39,072 nucleotides of DNA from contig NZ_AWFA01000021.1 of assembly GCF_000682675.1 (NCBI RefSeq), positions 1 through 39,072 on the forward strand, read 5' to 3'. The notes beneath the pieces were generated by a model. The model was not told the origin of the DNA, made no database searches, and saw only the letters and a program-made list of their open reading frames with translations. The position numbers and the translations under genes were made by a program. Positions 15,721 through 23,842 of the stretch are shown here, one piece after another; position 1 is the first letter of the stretch; every line of letters begins with the position of its first letter. This DNA is from Hyphomonas pacifica (lineage in GTDB: Bacteria; Pseudomonadota; Alphaproteobacteria; Caulobacterales; Hyphomonadaceae).

Positions 15721-16323
15721 TCACCCCGCCAGCCGCTCCAGGTGCCCCAGCAGCATTTGAAGGGTCAGTTCCCTTGCGCGGCCTTCTGGTTTGCCGATCA
15801 GTTTGCCGAGGGACGGGCCGAAAAGGCCGACGCCGACGGCCAAAGTGACGCTGAGCAGGATCAGGTCTTCGGCCGAGTCTGACGGCACGCCAGCGTTTGA
15901 GATTTTCTTCTGCGCGACATCCTGCACGGCCTGGCGCACCACGGTCAGCCGACTCGTCTCATCCGTCAGTTCCAGCCAGGCGGCGAGTCTTGCCGCGCCG
16001 CGCGTCTCAAAGGCATCAAACAGCGTCTTCAGGCCATCCGCCCGCGCCGCCGCCGGCGCATCTGCGGGGATCTCGATGGCCATGATACTGTCCACCAGAT
16101 CCGCGATCATCCGCTCCATCAGCGCCTGCTGAACCGCATCAATCGAGCCGAAATGATGCAGCACAGTGGCATTCGCGACACCCGCTGCCTTGGCCACATC
16201 GGCGAGCCTCAGGGATTGCGGGCCCTGTTGTACCAGCAGGGATTCCGCCGCCGACAGGATGTTGGCACGGGACTCTTCCGGCGTCCGGCGGACCCGGGGC
16301 GTATCATTTTTCGTTATTGACAT
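15721..16323 (-). CDS. TetR-family transcriptional regulator
   Basis: This is a dimeric repressor with an N-terminal helix-turn-helix: residues 15-35 form helix 1 (PEESRANILSAAESLLVQQG), and 38-57 contain the recognition helix (LRLADVAKAAGVANATVLHHFGS). The C-terminal ligand domain is unassigned. I chose the ATG at 16323 (MSITKND), giving 200 residues; the frame stays open further upstream but crosses into the divergent gene and has no family similarity. It lies back to back with the ferritin-like hydrolase gene, with only 68 bases between the starts, so that gene is the most likely target. The ligand is unknown. Confidence 0.9.
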   Translation of the reverse strand: MSITKNDTPRVRRTPEESRANILSAAESLLVQQGPQSLRLADVAKAAGVANATVLHHFGSIDAVQQALMERMIADLVDSIMAIEIPADAPAAARADGLKTLFDAFETRGAARLAAWLELTDETSRLTVVRQAVQDVAQKKISNAGVPSDSAEDLILLSVTLAVGVGLFGPSLGKLIGKPEGRARELTLQMLLGHLERLAG

Positions 16324-16391
16324 TTTTGTCGGTAGCTCTATTTCTATCTTAAAGAGTGTTGTTCGACTATTTGCATAAGGCAATAAACACA

Positions 16392-17246
16392 ATGGCAAGC
16401 AAACGCACACCCGAAGATGTAACAATTCTTCCCCGCGACCTTCACTTTGACATGGACGGCGCCAATGCCGCGCACTGGCTGGATGGTGACCCGGTCGCGA
16501 CGGCGGTGTTCAACGCCATGTCGCTTACCTTCCCGGATGGCGAGCGTATGTTCATGGATGCGGTGAAAGCCTTTCGCGGCGAAGTCTCAGGCAAGCTGGC
16601 GCAGGATGTGAAAGACTTTGTCGCGCAGGAAGCCATCCACTCCCGCGAGCATCATTTGCTGAACAACAAGATCGACCGGCAGAAATATCCCGTCGCAAAG
16701 ATTGAAGCGGCCATTGCGGAACGTGTTGCGTTTGCGCGCTCAGGCGGGCGGTTCCGTATGCTGATGGGCACGATCTGTCTGGAGCACTTCACGGCCATGA
16801 TGGCCGATCTGATGACCGATATGACCGCAAATAACATCGCCCTGTTCAGCAAGACTGACCCGGCACTGGAACGCCTGTGGCGCTGGCATGCGATGGAAGA
16901 GACAGAGCACAAGGCCGTGGCCTATGATGTGTTTATGGAAGCCACAAAGGACTGGCACCCGCTGAAGCGCTACTTCCGTCGCAGCCTGTCCATGCTGATC
17001 ATTACGAAATACTTCACGCGGAATATTGCCACCTATTCCACGCAGTTGCTGATGGCTGACGGGTATACGGAAAAAGATGCCCAGCGCGCAGTGAAACAGT
17101 TCTTGTGGAAAACACCCGCCCTGTTCGGCAAGGGCTGGAAAACATGGCTCTCCTGGTTCAAACCCGGTTTCCACCCATGGGATCACGACAACCGGGATGT
17201 CATGGCAGACTGGAAAGCGGAATTCAGCGCTGTTCCGGCGGAATAA
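16392..17246 (+). CDS. Metal-dependent hydrolase (PF10118-type, ferritin-like)
   Basis: The 284-residue protein belongs to a family named predicted metal-dependent hydrolase. It is all-helical, and its acidic and histidine residues fall in the pattern of a ferritin-like di-iron centre: E51 (DGERMFMD), E80 and H83 (QEAIHSREHH), E131-H132 (LEHFTAMM), and E169/E170-H173 (HAMEETEHKAVAYD). The reaction has not been established for the family, so hydrolase is a label and an oxygenase is also plausible. I chose the ATG at 16392; an in-frame ATG at 16356 adds 12 residues and reaches into the TetR promoter. It is probably controlled by the divergent TetR regulator. Confidence 0.85.
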   Translation: MASKRTPEDVTILPRDLHFDMDGANAAHWLDGDPVATAVFNAMSLTFPDGERMFMDAVKAFRGEVSGKLAQDVKDFVAQEAIHSREHHLLNNKIDRQKYPVAKIEAAIAERVAFARSGGRFRMLMGTICLEHFTAMMADLMTDMTANNIALFSKTDPALERLWRWHAMEETEHKAVAYDVFMEATKDWHPLKRYFRRSLSMLIITKYFTRNIATYSTQLLMADGYTEKDAQRAVKQFLWKTPALFGKGWKTWLSWFKPGFHPWDHDNRDVMADWKAEFSAVPAE

Positions 17247-17352
17247 GCTTCAGGCTGAGGGCACCATGCCGCGTGGATGAAAAATCCGTAATCTGATGAG
17301 GTGCAACCCTTCAGGCGCTGTTCATGTGTGCAACGTCATCCCATTCCTGACA

Positions 17353-17389
17353 CGATCTGCGTTTAGTCAGATCGCCTTTACAGGCCTGT
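17353..17389. promoter_or_regulatory. Two inverted repeats before the small periplasmic gene
   Basis: CGATCTG (17353-17359) pairs with CAGATCG (17368-17374), and ACAGGCCTGT (17380-17389) is a perfect ten-base palindrome just before the GGAG ribosome-binding site. They may be an operator or a structured leader for the gene at 17403. The remaining gap from 17247 shows nothing I can name. Confidence 0.35.
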
Positions 17390-17402
17390 TCAGGAGACCC
17401 AG

Positions 17403-17759
17403 ATGATCCGCACCCTTTGCCTTGGCGCCGCCCTCACCGTGTTTGCCGCATCCCCGGCCCTCGCCCAGACACGATCTGATGAGGTTGCCAGTTGCATGAT
17501 CCGCAATTCGACAGAGGAAGACGTCGCGCAGATGAAGCAGCTGATGTTGCTGGCCCTGCAGGACAGGAAGGATGAGGCAACCTCCACACTGGCAGGCCTG
17601 ATGATGAAGGCGGGAGTCAGCGCCTCCGGAAACTGCGGCGTCGGCTTCAGCGAAATGACGAGCCCTATGTTCGAAGCCGCCATGCGCCAATATGGCGAAC
17701 ATCTCGGCACCATCGTCATGGAGCGCGCCTTCACCATGATGGAATTACCGACGCAATAA
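17403..17759 (+). CDS. Small periplasmic protein of unknown function
   Basis: I do not recognise the family. The 118-residue protein has a clear signal peptide, cleaved after ALA at about residue 21, and then a predicted helical domain with two cysteines, C31 and C78, that could form one disulfide. It is rich in methionine (about 12 in the mature part), for example MKQLMLLALQ, GLMMKAG and FTMMELP. Methionine richness sometimes marks copper-binding or chaperone proteins, but the residues are not arranged in a known metal motif. GGAG precedes the ATG by seven bases. Downstream lies a flavodoxin-like gene on the same strand after 65 bases. Confidence 0.7.
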   Translation: MIRTLCLGAALTVFAASPALAQTRSDEVASCMIRNSTEEDVAQMKQLMLLALQDRKDEATSTLAGLMMKAGVSASGNCGVGFSEMTSPMFEAAMRQYGEHLGTIVMERAFTMMELPTQ

Positions 17760-17824
17760 GTCGCCACAGGAGCAGGCCTGAACTGCCACTTGCGTCATTC
17801 ACCAAAGAGCGCGACACCTTGGCC

Positions 17825-18310
17825 ATGGCCAAACTGCTGATCATCTATCATTCCCGCACCGGCGGCACGCGCCAGATGGCAGAGGCTGCGCTCCAGGCTG
17901 CGCAGGCAGAAACGGACGCCGTGCTGAAGCGCGCCGAAGACACCCAGCCGGAAGACCTGCTGGCGGCGGAGGGCTATCTCTTTGCGGCACCGGAAAATCT
18001 CGCTGCGCTATCCGGTGAGATGAAGGAATTCTTTGACCGGTGCTATTATCCGGTGCTCGGAAAGCTGGAAGGCAGGCCTTATGGCCTGATGATCTGCGCC
18101 GGCTCAGATGGCAACAACGCCCTGAAACAGGCCGCCCGCATCGCCACGGGCTGGCGCCTGAAGCAGGTGCAGCCGCCCTTCATCATTTGCACCCATGCGC
18201 AGACAGAGGAGGATATCCTCGCCGAGAAGACGATCCCGGAAGACGCACTGGAGACTTGCCGGGAGTTGGGCGCAGCGCTCGGCGCAGGTCTGGAAATGGG
18301 CGTATTCTGA
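17825..18310 (+). CDS. Flavodoxin-like FMN-binding protein
   Basis: This is a cytoplasmic flavoprotein with the flavodoxin/NAD(P)H-dependent reductase fold. The FMN phosphate loop is SRTGGTR (residues 10-16) after the first strand KLLIIYH, and the second and third loops are LFAAPENLAALSGEMKEFFDRCYY and LMICAGSDG. It has 161 residues, and the ATG at 17825 is preferred to a TTG two codons earlier. Its electron donor and acceptor are not known; NAD(P)H:quinone or azo-compound reduction is possible. The stop is one base from the stop of the converging PepSY gene. Confidence 0.85.
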   Translation: MAKLLIIYHSRTGGTRQMAEAALQAAQAETDAVLKRAEDTQPEDLLAAEGYLFAAPENLAALSGEMKEFFDRCYYPVLGKLEGRPYGLMICAGSDGNNALKQAARIATGWRLKQVQPPFIICTHAQTEEDILAEKTIPEDALETCRELGAALGAGLEMGVF

Positions 18311-18311
18311 C

Positions 18312-19811
18312 CTATTCGCCGGGCGTGAAGGAGAGGTCCTTGCCCACCACAGCCGGTCGGAAGCCACCTCGCAGGAAGGGCCAGGCCGCGAAAGCTGCGC
18401 CTGTCACAAACAGGCTGACGGAACTGAGCAGGATGTAAGGATTTGACCAGTCCCCACCGACCACCACCGCATGGATCAGAGCACATAGCATCAATGCCGC
18501 ACCGAGAGCCAAACGCAGCACGTTTCCAGCCATCGCGGCGCTTGTCAGCGCACAAGCTGCCAAAGAACAGACCGCGGAGCCGATCCAGTAGATCGCGACA
18601 AGCCAACCGATAGAGAGGCCAAGGATCGCTCCGATCAGCGTGACCGGCAGGAACAGCGTGCTGCCCCAAATCCAGCCACTCCACAATGCTTCGAGACGTG
18701 GCGCAGCGCGGCCTTTCTCGCGGCGCTTCAGGAAGTAGATATTCAGCCCACCCGCAATAATAACGCAGAGCATCAGCCCAAGAATGAAATAGATCAGCTT
18801 CATGGCCACGCCGCCGAAGTCTCCGAAATGAACACGATACATGGACATGGCGATCTGCTGGCCTGCCGGGCCGTCGGCATTGTGCCCGATGGCAAGCAAT
18901 TCGCCCTCTGTAGAATAGGTATAGGTTTCACCATAGATCAGGCGGTTTGTCTCATCGACATAGAATTGGATGTGCTGGCTCTTCTGGCCGGGCTCATGCA
19001 TCACGACGAGGAAGGGGGGGTGATCAGGCGCATCGTTCGCCAGTTGCTCAACTGCGACATCAATACCCGCAATGGGCGCTGGCGTATCGTCAGCCTCAAT
19101 CACTTCGCCACCAAATATGGCTTCGCTGAGCTTTCTGGTGTCTCCGTCAAAATTTGTCTGGGCAAAGACGAGCGCACCTATGGTAAACAGGCCGATCATC
19201 GCGCCGGTTCCGGCCACAGCGACAATGAAAGGCGTTGTCCAGACGCTGAGCCGGTTGTGCAGATCCGCCTGAGCAAGGCGCGGCTGCCCCTGTCGCTTGA
19301 AACGGAAGGCATCCCTGAAGATACGTGGATGCGCTAAAAGGCCGGAAATGGCCATGGAGACCAGCATTACGCCAAAGATGGCGACAATTATCATGCCGAA
19401 GCTCTCAGGCAGGTTCAGATAGTAATGAAGGTGAATGAGGAACTCATTCCAATTCGCCTCAAGTGGGCGCACGAATGTGCCGTTTTTATCCACCGCGTAT
19501 ATTCCATTGTCGCCACCCGCGATGAAACGGGGCCAGTTCTCGCGAGGAGGATATAGATAAAGATGCGTCGTCTCAGGATCGCGGCGCAACACTTCTTCTG
19601 CTGTAGACTGCAGGACAGCAGACGAAACACTCTCGACAGGCGCGACATTGGCCTGCTCCCACCATTCCAGTTCATCCTCGAACACAGCAACAGCACCGCT
19701 GAGGCAAACAACGAATAAAATGGCGCTGATGACCAGCCCCATAACAGAGTGTGCGGAGAGGGCAGAATCAACGCGGGCACTGGATGATTTCGGCCAAAGT
19801 GTCTTTGCCAT
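18312..19811 (-). CDS. PepSY-associated membrane protein, iron-uptake type
   Basis: This inner-membrane protein (499 residues) is of the PepSY_TM family, often encoded beside ferric-siderophore receptors and proposed to reduce ferric siderophore or haem-bound iron. A first membrane segment (about 22-44) is followed by a periplasmic PepSY-like region (YLYPPRENWPRFIAG). Conserved histidines lie in HLHYYLNLPESFG, DLHNRLSVWTTPF and YRVHFGDFGG. A second PepSY-like stretch comes before several more membrane segments in the C-terminal half. Histidines near the membrane fit haem ligation in a ferric reductase, but that is inference. A run of seven C/G (19014-19020) lies in the codons for DHPPFLV. It is the last gene of the siderophore operon, 12 bases after the small membrane protein. 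Confidence 0.87.
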   Translation of the reverse strand: MAKTLWPKSSSARVDSALSAHSVMGLVISAILFVVCLSGAVAVFEDELEWWEQANVAPVESVSSAVLQSTAEEVLRRDPETTHLYLYPPRENWPRFIAGGDNGIYAVDKNGTFVRPLEANWNEFLIHLHYYLNLPESFGMIIVAIFGVMLVSMAISGLLAHPRIFRDAFRFKRQGQPRLAQADLHNRLSVWTTPFIVAVAGTGAMIGLFTIGALVFAQTNFDGDTRKLSEAIFGGEVIEADDTPAPIAGIDVAVEQLANDAPDHPPFLVVMHEPGQKSQHIQFYVDETNRLIYGETYTYSTEGELLAIGHNADGPAGQQIAMSMYRVHFGDFGGVAMKLIYFILGLMLCVIIAGGLNIYFLKRREKGRAAPRLEALWSGWIWGSTLFLPVTLIGAILGLSIGWLVAIYWIGSAVCSLAACALTSAAMAGNVLRLALGAALMLCALIHAVVVGGDWSNPYILLSSVSLFVTGAAFAAWPFLRGGFRPAVVGKDLSFTPGE

Positions 19812-19823
19812 ATGGCTATTCCC

Positions 19824-20408
19824 CTATCCGATGAATGCGACAGCCAGCGCGATGAGCGCTCCGCCAATGGCGTAGGTGCTGCGCCGGAACAAACGCTTTT
19901 CCATAAGCAGCAGTGTACTGAGCAGAGCCCATAAAACCAGCGCAAGCATGAATGCACTGACCACTGAAGTGGCAGGGTTGCCTGTTTCCGGTATGGTCAG
20001 GCGAAGCAGACCACCTGCGGTATAGAACGCGATAAGGCCCGCTATCGGGCCGGCGATGAGAAACGTCCAGATGCCGGACGCGATAGTTTGCGCCCGTCCA
20101 AGGGCCGATACTGGCGCCAAGACAGGTGCGGGCCTCTCCCGAACAGGACTCTGCAAGCCATTCGTACCCAGAAAGCCTGGCAAGGTGATTGCGCCCGCCA
20201 CGAGCACCATGAGCAGGGAGGCCACCTGGGCAACACCCCTGTCATGATTGGCCATGAACCAGAGAACAAGACTGACCACCAGCAACGCCCAGCCAGATGC
20301 AAGCAGCACCGGCTTACCGGGCTTGCGCCACACCTTGAAGAGCAGCGCAAGTCCCACAAGCCCTAGAAGAGTTGCAAGAACAGCAAGCCGTATTCCGGTT
20401 CCCGTCAT
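19824..20408 (-). CDS. Small integral membrane protein of the siderophore operon
   Basis: I cannot assign a family by name. The 194-residue protein has about six hydrophobic segments (near 7-25, 33-50, 58-78, 105-128, 145-168 and 175-193), separated by short charged loops such as FKVWRKPGKP, and no enzymatic motif. It lies between the receptor gene (11 bases) and the PepSY gene (12 bases), so it is certainly co-transcribed and probably works in siderophore uptake. Similar small membrane proteins accompany PepSY genes in other proteobacteria. Confidence 0.8.
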   Translation of the reverse strand: MTGTGIRLAVLATLLGLVGLALLFKVWRKPGKPVLLASGWALLVVSLVLWFMANHDRGVAQVASLLMVLVAGAITLPGFLGTNGLQSPVRERPAPVLAPVSALGRAQTIASGIWTFLIAGPIAGLIAFYTAGGLLRLTIPETGNPATSVVSAFMLALVLWALLSTLLLMEKRLFRRSTYAIGGALIALAVAFIG

Positions 20409-20419
20409 CTATATCAGCC

Positions 20420-22573
20420 TTAGAATTTGTAACGAAGGCTGGCAACGACTGTGCGGCTAAGCCCTGGGAAACAGTCACCCCGTGTCAGACAGCCGGTGAG
20501 ATATTCCTCATCCGTCACGTTGCGGGCATTTACAGTGAAATCCCACTGATCCCACTCATAACCGACCATCAGGTCGCCAAGCGTGTAGGACGGAGTTTCA
20601 TAGCGAAGCGTGGCGTTCTCAGAGACGGTGGACCCAACATAGCGGACACCTGCACCTGCCTTGAAACCGTTCCACTGATTCGACGGGCGCCAGGTAGCCC
20701 AGAAGGAAGCTTGCTCCTCCGGAATTGCAGACAGCTGGTAGCCGTTCGGATCTTTCGCATCGAGTGTGGAGGCGGCGGCCTGAAGATAGATATCCTCCAA
20801 CTGTACACGGCCCTCAAACTCTATACCTTTCAGTTTGGCGATGCCTTCCTGCTGTGAGTCTGCCCCGACAATGCTGTTCGGATTGTTGAGGTTTGAAATC
20901 TCGATGTCGTAATAGGCCAGCGTGATGAGCCCCGGCACAAAAGTCGGCTCATATTTCAGACCGGCTTCATATTGGCGGGCTTCCTGCGGCTTCAGCTGAT
21001 TACCTGTAACCCTGTCTGTGCCAACAACGGTCTGGAAGGATTCCGCATAGCTGACATAAGGCGCCAGGCCATTGTCGAAGCGATAGAGAACGCCGACGCT
21101 GGTGGAAACTGCATCATCCTTCTGTACGCTCGTGCCATTGTCATTCTCGACATTGTCACTACGCACGCCCAGCGTGAAACGCCATTTGTCATAGGAAACC
21201 TGATCCGAAATGTAGATGCCCAGATCCTCAACCGTTGACGGATCATTATCTGTATAGATGGCATCCAGAACGGATTGATCAGGATAGTTTCCGTAGACCG
21301 GACTTTTCAGGTCAAGTACGTAGTCGTAGCTGGAAAAGCCACCGCACCTCTCCGGCACGAGGCCTCCAGCAAAGCAATAAGCGGAATCCTGATCAGTCTC
21401 TACATCTTGATATTGCACACCAGCAACAATGTCATGCTCCAGCAAGCCGGTCATGAAGTTACCGCGCAGACGTACATCACCCGCCAATTGGTCAAATGTG
21501 TTATCACCTTCATAGAAAGTCCGCGCTACTGTTGTAGCACTGAAAAGGTCCACACCCAGCACATCATTCAAGTAACGCGTACCACCAATAAAGGACGGCC
21601 ATGCCTGATTGTAGTCCGCCTCACCGGAGCGCCACAGGGCCGTTCCTTCGACAGACCAATCGTCATTGATACGATGCTCACCCAGCAAGGTGACCTGTTG
21701 GGATTCTGTGTTGTAGTGATCAAAGTCCGGCTCGCCAGCATAGACATCAAAATCGAGATAGGTGCCGTCGTCCAGTGGAAATAGGGTGCCTTTTACAGGG
21801 ATGAACTGCGCCGCGGCCTTGCTGTCTGTATCCTGAACAAGTCCGATAATCGTGAATTTTGTATCAGGTGTCGCCTGCCAGGATAGAGACGGCATGAAAA
21901 GGGTCGTTTTCTCATCCACTTGATCAATCTGTGTACCGGTATCGCGGTATAGCGCCACCATGCGGTAAAGCAGCTTGCCGTCTGTACCGGAGACAGGTCC
22001 AGTCACGTCACCGGCGATCTGATAGTGATCGAAATTGCCTGCCTCGACAGCGATCTCGCCACCAAAATCCTCATGCGGGGTTTTGGACACATAGTTGACG
22101 ATACCGCCGGGAGAGCCCTGGCCGTACAGCACAGAGGCCGGGCCTTTCAGCACTTCAACCTGCTCGATCGTGTAGAGTTCGGTACGGGTGGAGTTGTAGC
22201 TACCGAATAATTCCTGAATGGAGTCACGGTAACGCGGCAGTTCCAGGCCGCGTGACTGTGGGAAATCTCCGCGTGTGGAGAAACCATAGGGCTCTGCCGT
22301 CACACCGGAAATATAGGTCAAGGACTGAGCAAGGTTCAGCGCGCCCTTGTCGATGATCATGTCTGAGGTCTCAATGGACAGTGACCGCGCCGTTTCCACA
22401 ATCGGCGTGTCAGACTTCGTGGCGCCAAATGAGGTTGTGCCCGTGACAATCACCGTCTCCTGACGGCTTTCCTTGTCTTCGATGGCGGCCGTTTGTGCCC
22501 ATGCCGGTGCAAAGGACGACATGCCGACCATAATGGCCAAGGCGCTGACGGCTCCGAAGCGTGCTTCAAACAT
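20420..22573 (-). CDS. TonB-dependent siderophore receptor
   Basis: This outer-membrane gated channel takes up a ferric siderophore with energy from TonB-ExbB-ExbD. Its 717 residues include a signal peptide (to about residue 26), a TonB box (ETVIVTG, 39-45), the plug domain with EVLKGPASVLYGQGSPGGIVNYVSKTP, and a 22-strand barrel ending in SLRYKF with the C-terminal aromatic needed for insertion. The plug and the EARQYEAGLKYEP segment match receptors of the FhuA/FpvA siderophore class. Cysteine pairs (CFAGG..RCGG and CLTRGDC) probably form disulfides in surface loops. A GAGG ribosome-binding site and a Fur box lie just upstream. The exact siderophore cannot be read from sequence, and no siderophore synthesis genes are nearby. 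Confidence 0.94.
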   Translation of the reverse strand: MFEARFGAVSALAIMVGMSSFAPAWAQTAAIEDKESRQETVIVTGTTSFGATKSDTPIVETARSLSIETSDMIIDKGALNLAQSLTYISGVTAEPYGFSTRGDFPQSRGLELPRYRDSIQELFGSYNSTRTELYTIEQVEVLKGPASVLYGQGSPGGIVNYVSKTPHEDFGGEIAVEAGNFDHYQIAGDVTGPVSGTDGKLLYRMVALYRDTGTQIDQVDEKTTLFMPSLSWQATPDTKFTIIGLVQDTDSKAAAQFIPVKGTLFPLDDGTYLDFDVYAGEPDFDHYNTESQQVTLLGEHRINDDWSVEGTALWRSGEADYNQAWPSFIGGTRYLNDVLGVDLFSATTVARTFYEGDNTFDQLAGDVRLRGNFMTGLLEHDIVAGVQYQDVETDQDSAYCFAGGLVPERCGGFSSYDYVLDLKSPVYGNYPDQSVLDAIYTDNDPSTVEDLGIYISDQVSYDKWRFTLGVRSDNVENDNGTSVQKDDAVSTSVGVLYRFDNGLAPYVSYAESFQTVVGTDRVTGNQLKPQEARQYEAGLKYEPTFVPGLITLAYYDIEISNLNNPNSIVGADSQQEGIAKLKGIEFEGRVQLEDIYLQAAASTLDAKDPNGYQLSAIPEEQASFWATWRPSNQWNGFKAGAGVRYVGSTVSENATLRYETPSYTLGDLMVGYEWDQWDFTVNARNVTDEEYLTGCLTRGDCFPGLSRTVVASLRYKF

Positions 22574-22602
22574 GCGAAATTCCTCAATGATCTGGCTTTA
22601 AA

Positions 22603-22617
22603 TGCAAATGATTCTCA
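22603..22617. promoter_or_regulatory. Fur box of the siderophore-receptor operon
   Basis: On the minus strand this reads TGAGAATCATTTGCA, which matches 11 of the 14 defined positions of the 7-1-7 Fur consensus TGATAAT-N-ATTATCA. It sits 30-44 bases upstream of the receptor start codon. Iron-loaded Fur should repress the operon here. Confidence 0.75.
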
Positions 22618-22828
22618 ATTCCAAGCCCGACTAAACCCGATGATATTGCAAGTCAATCGCAAACCTAAGGAAGCTTCTGCAATAGACGCTGGCTGGCTGA
22701 CATTCTCTGCACCTGTTGCACATGAACCGCATTTTGCGTCAGTTTTGCCGAGCTGAGAGGCTCTGAATTGAAGGGATTTGCGCGACGCATGGGCTATTCA
22801 ACGCCACATCTTCTGCTATCAGGCGCGC

Positions 22829-23842
22829 ATGACCCTCACCTCCCAAGACTTTGACGCCACGCTGAAACGCGCCATCGACAGCAAGACCAAGCCGCTGGGC
22901 GCGCTTGGCAGAATTGAATCCCTGGCAGCTCAGATTGCCCGCATCCAGCATTCGCTTTCACCCTCCGCAGAGACCTGCCGACTAATCATCTTCGCTGCAG
23001 ATCACGGCATGGCAGCGGCGGGCGTTTCCGCGTATCCGCAAGACGTGACGCGCCAGATGGTACTGAACTTTCTGTCCGGCGGGGCGGCGGCCAATGTGTT
23101 CGCGCGAAGCACAGGCGCCGACATTCACGTCGTCGACAGCGGCATTGCGGGCAAGCCGATTGAGGATGAAGACCTGATCCTTCACCGCATCGGCGCAGGC
23201 ACGGCGAATGCCATCGAGACCGCCGCAATGACGGCAGAACAGCTGGCCGGAGCCCTTGAGGCTGGCAAAGCCCTCGGCCGCGCGGGGACTCATGATGTCG
23301 CCTGTTTCGGAGAGATGGGCATCGGCAACACATCCTCCGCCAGCCTGGTCGCCGCAAAGATGCTGGGCATAGCGGTGGCAGAACTGACCGGGCGCGGCAC
23401 GGGGTTGGATGATGAAGGCCTCAGCCGCAAGCAGGAACTGCTGACCCGCGCAGCTGACCGCACAGCCGACACGCTGGATGCGCGTACAGCCCTGGCGGAA
23501 TATGGCGGCTTTGAAATTGCCATGATGGCAGGCGCGATGGGCGGCGCAGCGGAAGCTGGCAAGATCGTGATCGTGGACGGCTTCATCGCCACCGTCGCAG
23601 CACTGGCCGCGCGGGAGATCTTCGCGGGCTGCGATGCGCATTTCGTCTATGCCCACCGCTCGGCCGAGGCTGGCCATGAACACGTGCTGGAAGCCCTGAA
23701 CGCCGAGCCGCTGCTGGACATGGGCATGCGCCTCGGCGAAGGAACCGGCGCATTGCTCGCCTGGCCACTCGTGAAGGCGGCTGCCGCGATGCTGCGGGAC
23801 ATGGCGAGCTTTGACAGCGCCGGGGTGAGCGGCCCGGCATGA
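22829..23842 (+). CDS. cobT: Nicotinate-nucleotide--dimethylbenzimidazole phosphoribosyltransferase
   Basis: CobT activates 5,6-dimethylbenzimidazole with nicotinate mononucleotide to give alpha-ribazole phosphate, the lower ligand of cobalamin. Its 337 residues have the family signatures KPLGALGRIE, AADHGMAAAGVSAYP, GEMGIGNTSSAS, IVDGFIATVAAL and the C-terminal GEGTGALLAWPLVKAA with the catalytic glutamate. I chose the ATG at 22829 because it leads into the conserved fold; an upstream in-frame start at 22778 adds 17 unconserved residues. It opens an operon with cobS, cobC and cobO. The 255-base gap to the divergent siderophore receptor carries that gene's Fur box, and I see no cobalamin riboswitch motif in it. 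Confidence 0.95.
   Translation: MTLTSQDFDATLKRAIDSKTKPLGALGRIESLAAQIARIQHSLSPSAETCRLIIFAADHGMAAAGVSAYPQDVTRQMVLNFLSGGAAANVFARSTGADIHVVDSGIAGKPIEDEDLILHRIGAGTANAIETAAMTAEQLAGALEAGKALGRAGTHDVACFGEMGIGNTSSASLVAAKMLGIAVAELTGRGTGLDDEGLSRKQELLTRAADRTADTLDARTALAEYGGFEIAMMAGAMGGAAEAGKIVIVDGFIATVAALAAREIFAGCDAHFVYAHRSAEAGHEHVLEALNAEPLLDMGMRLGEGTGALLAWPLVKAAAAMLRDMASFDSAGVSGPA

Noticed and set aside
22640..22828. Cobalamin riboswitch before cobT
   Set aside because: No B12 box or GCCACTG-type core is present in the gap; the only riboswitch in the window is before btuB.
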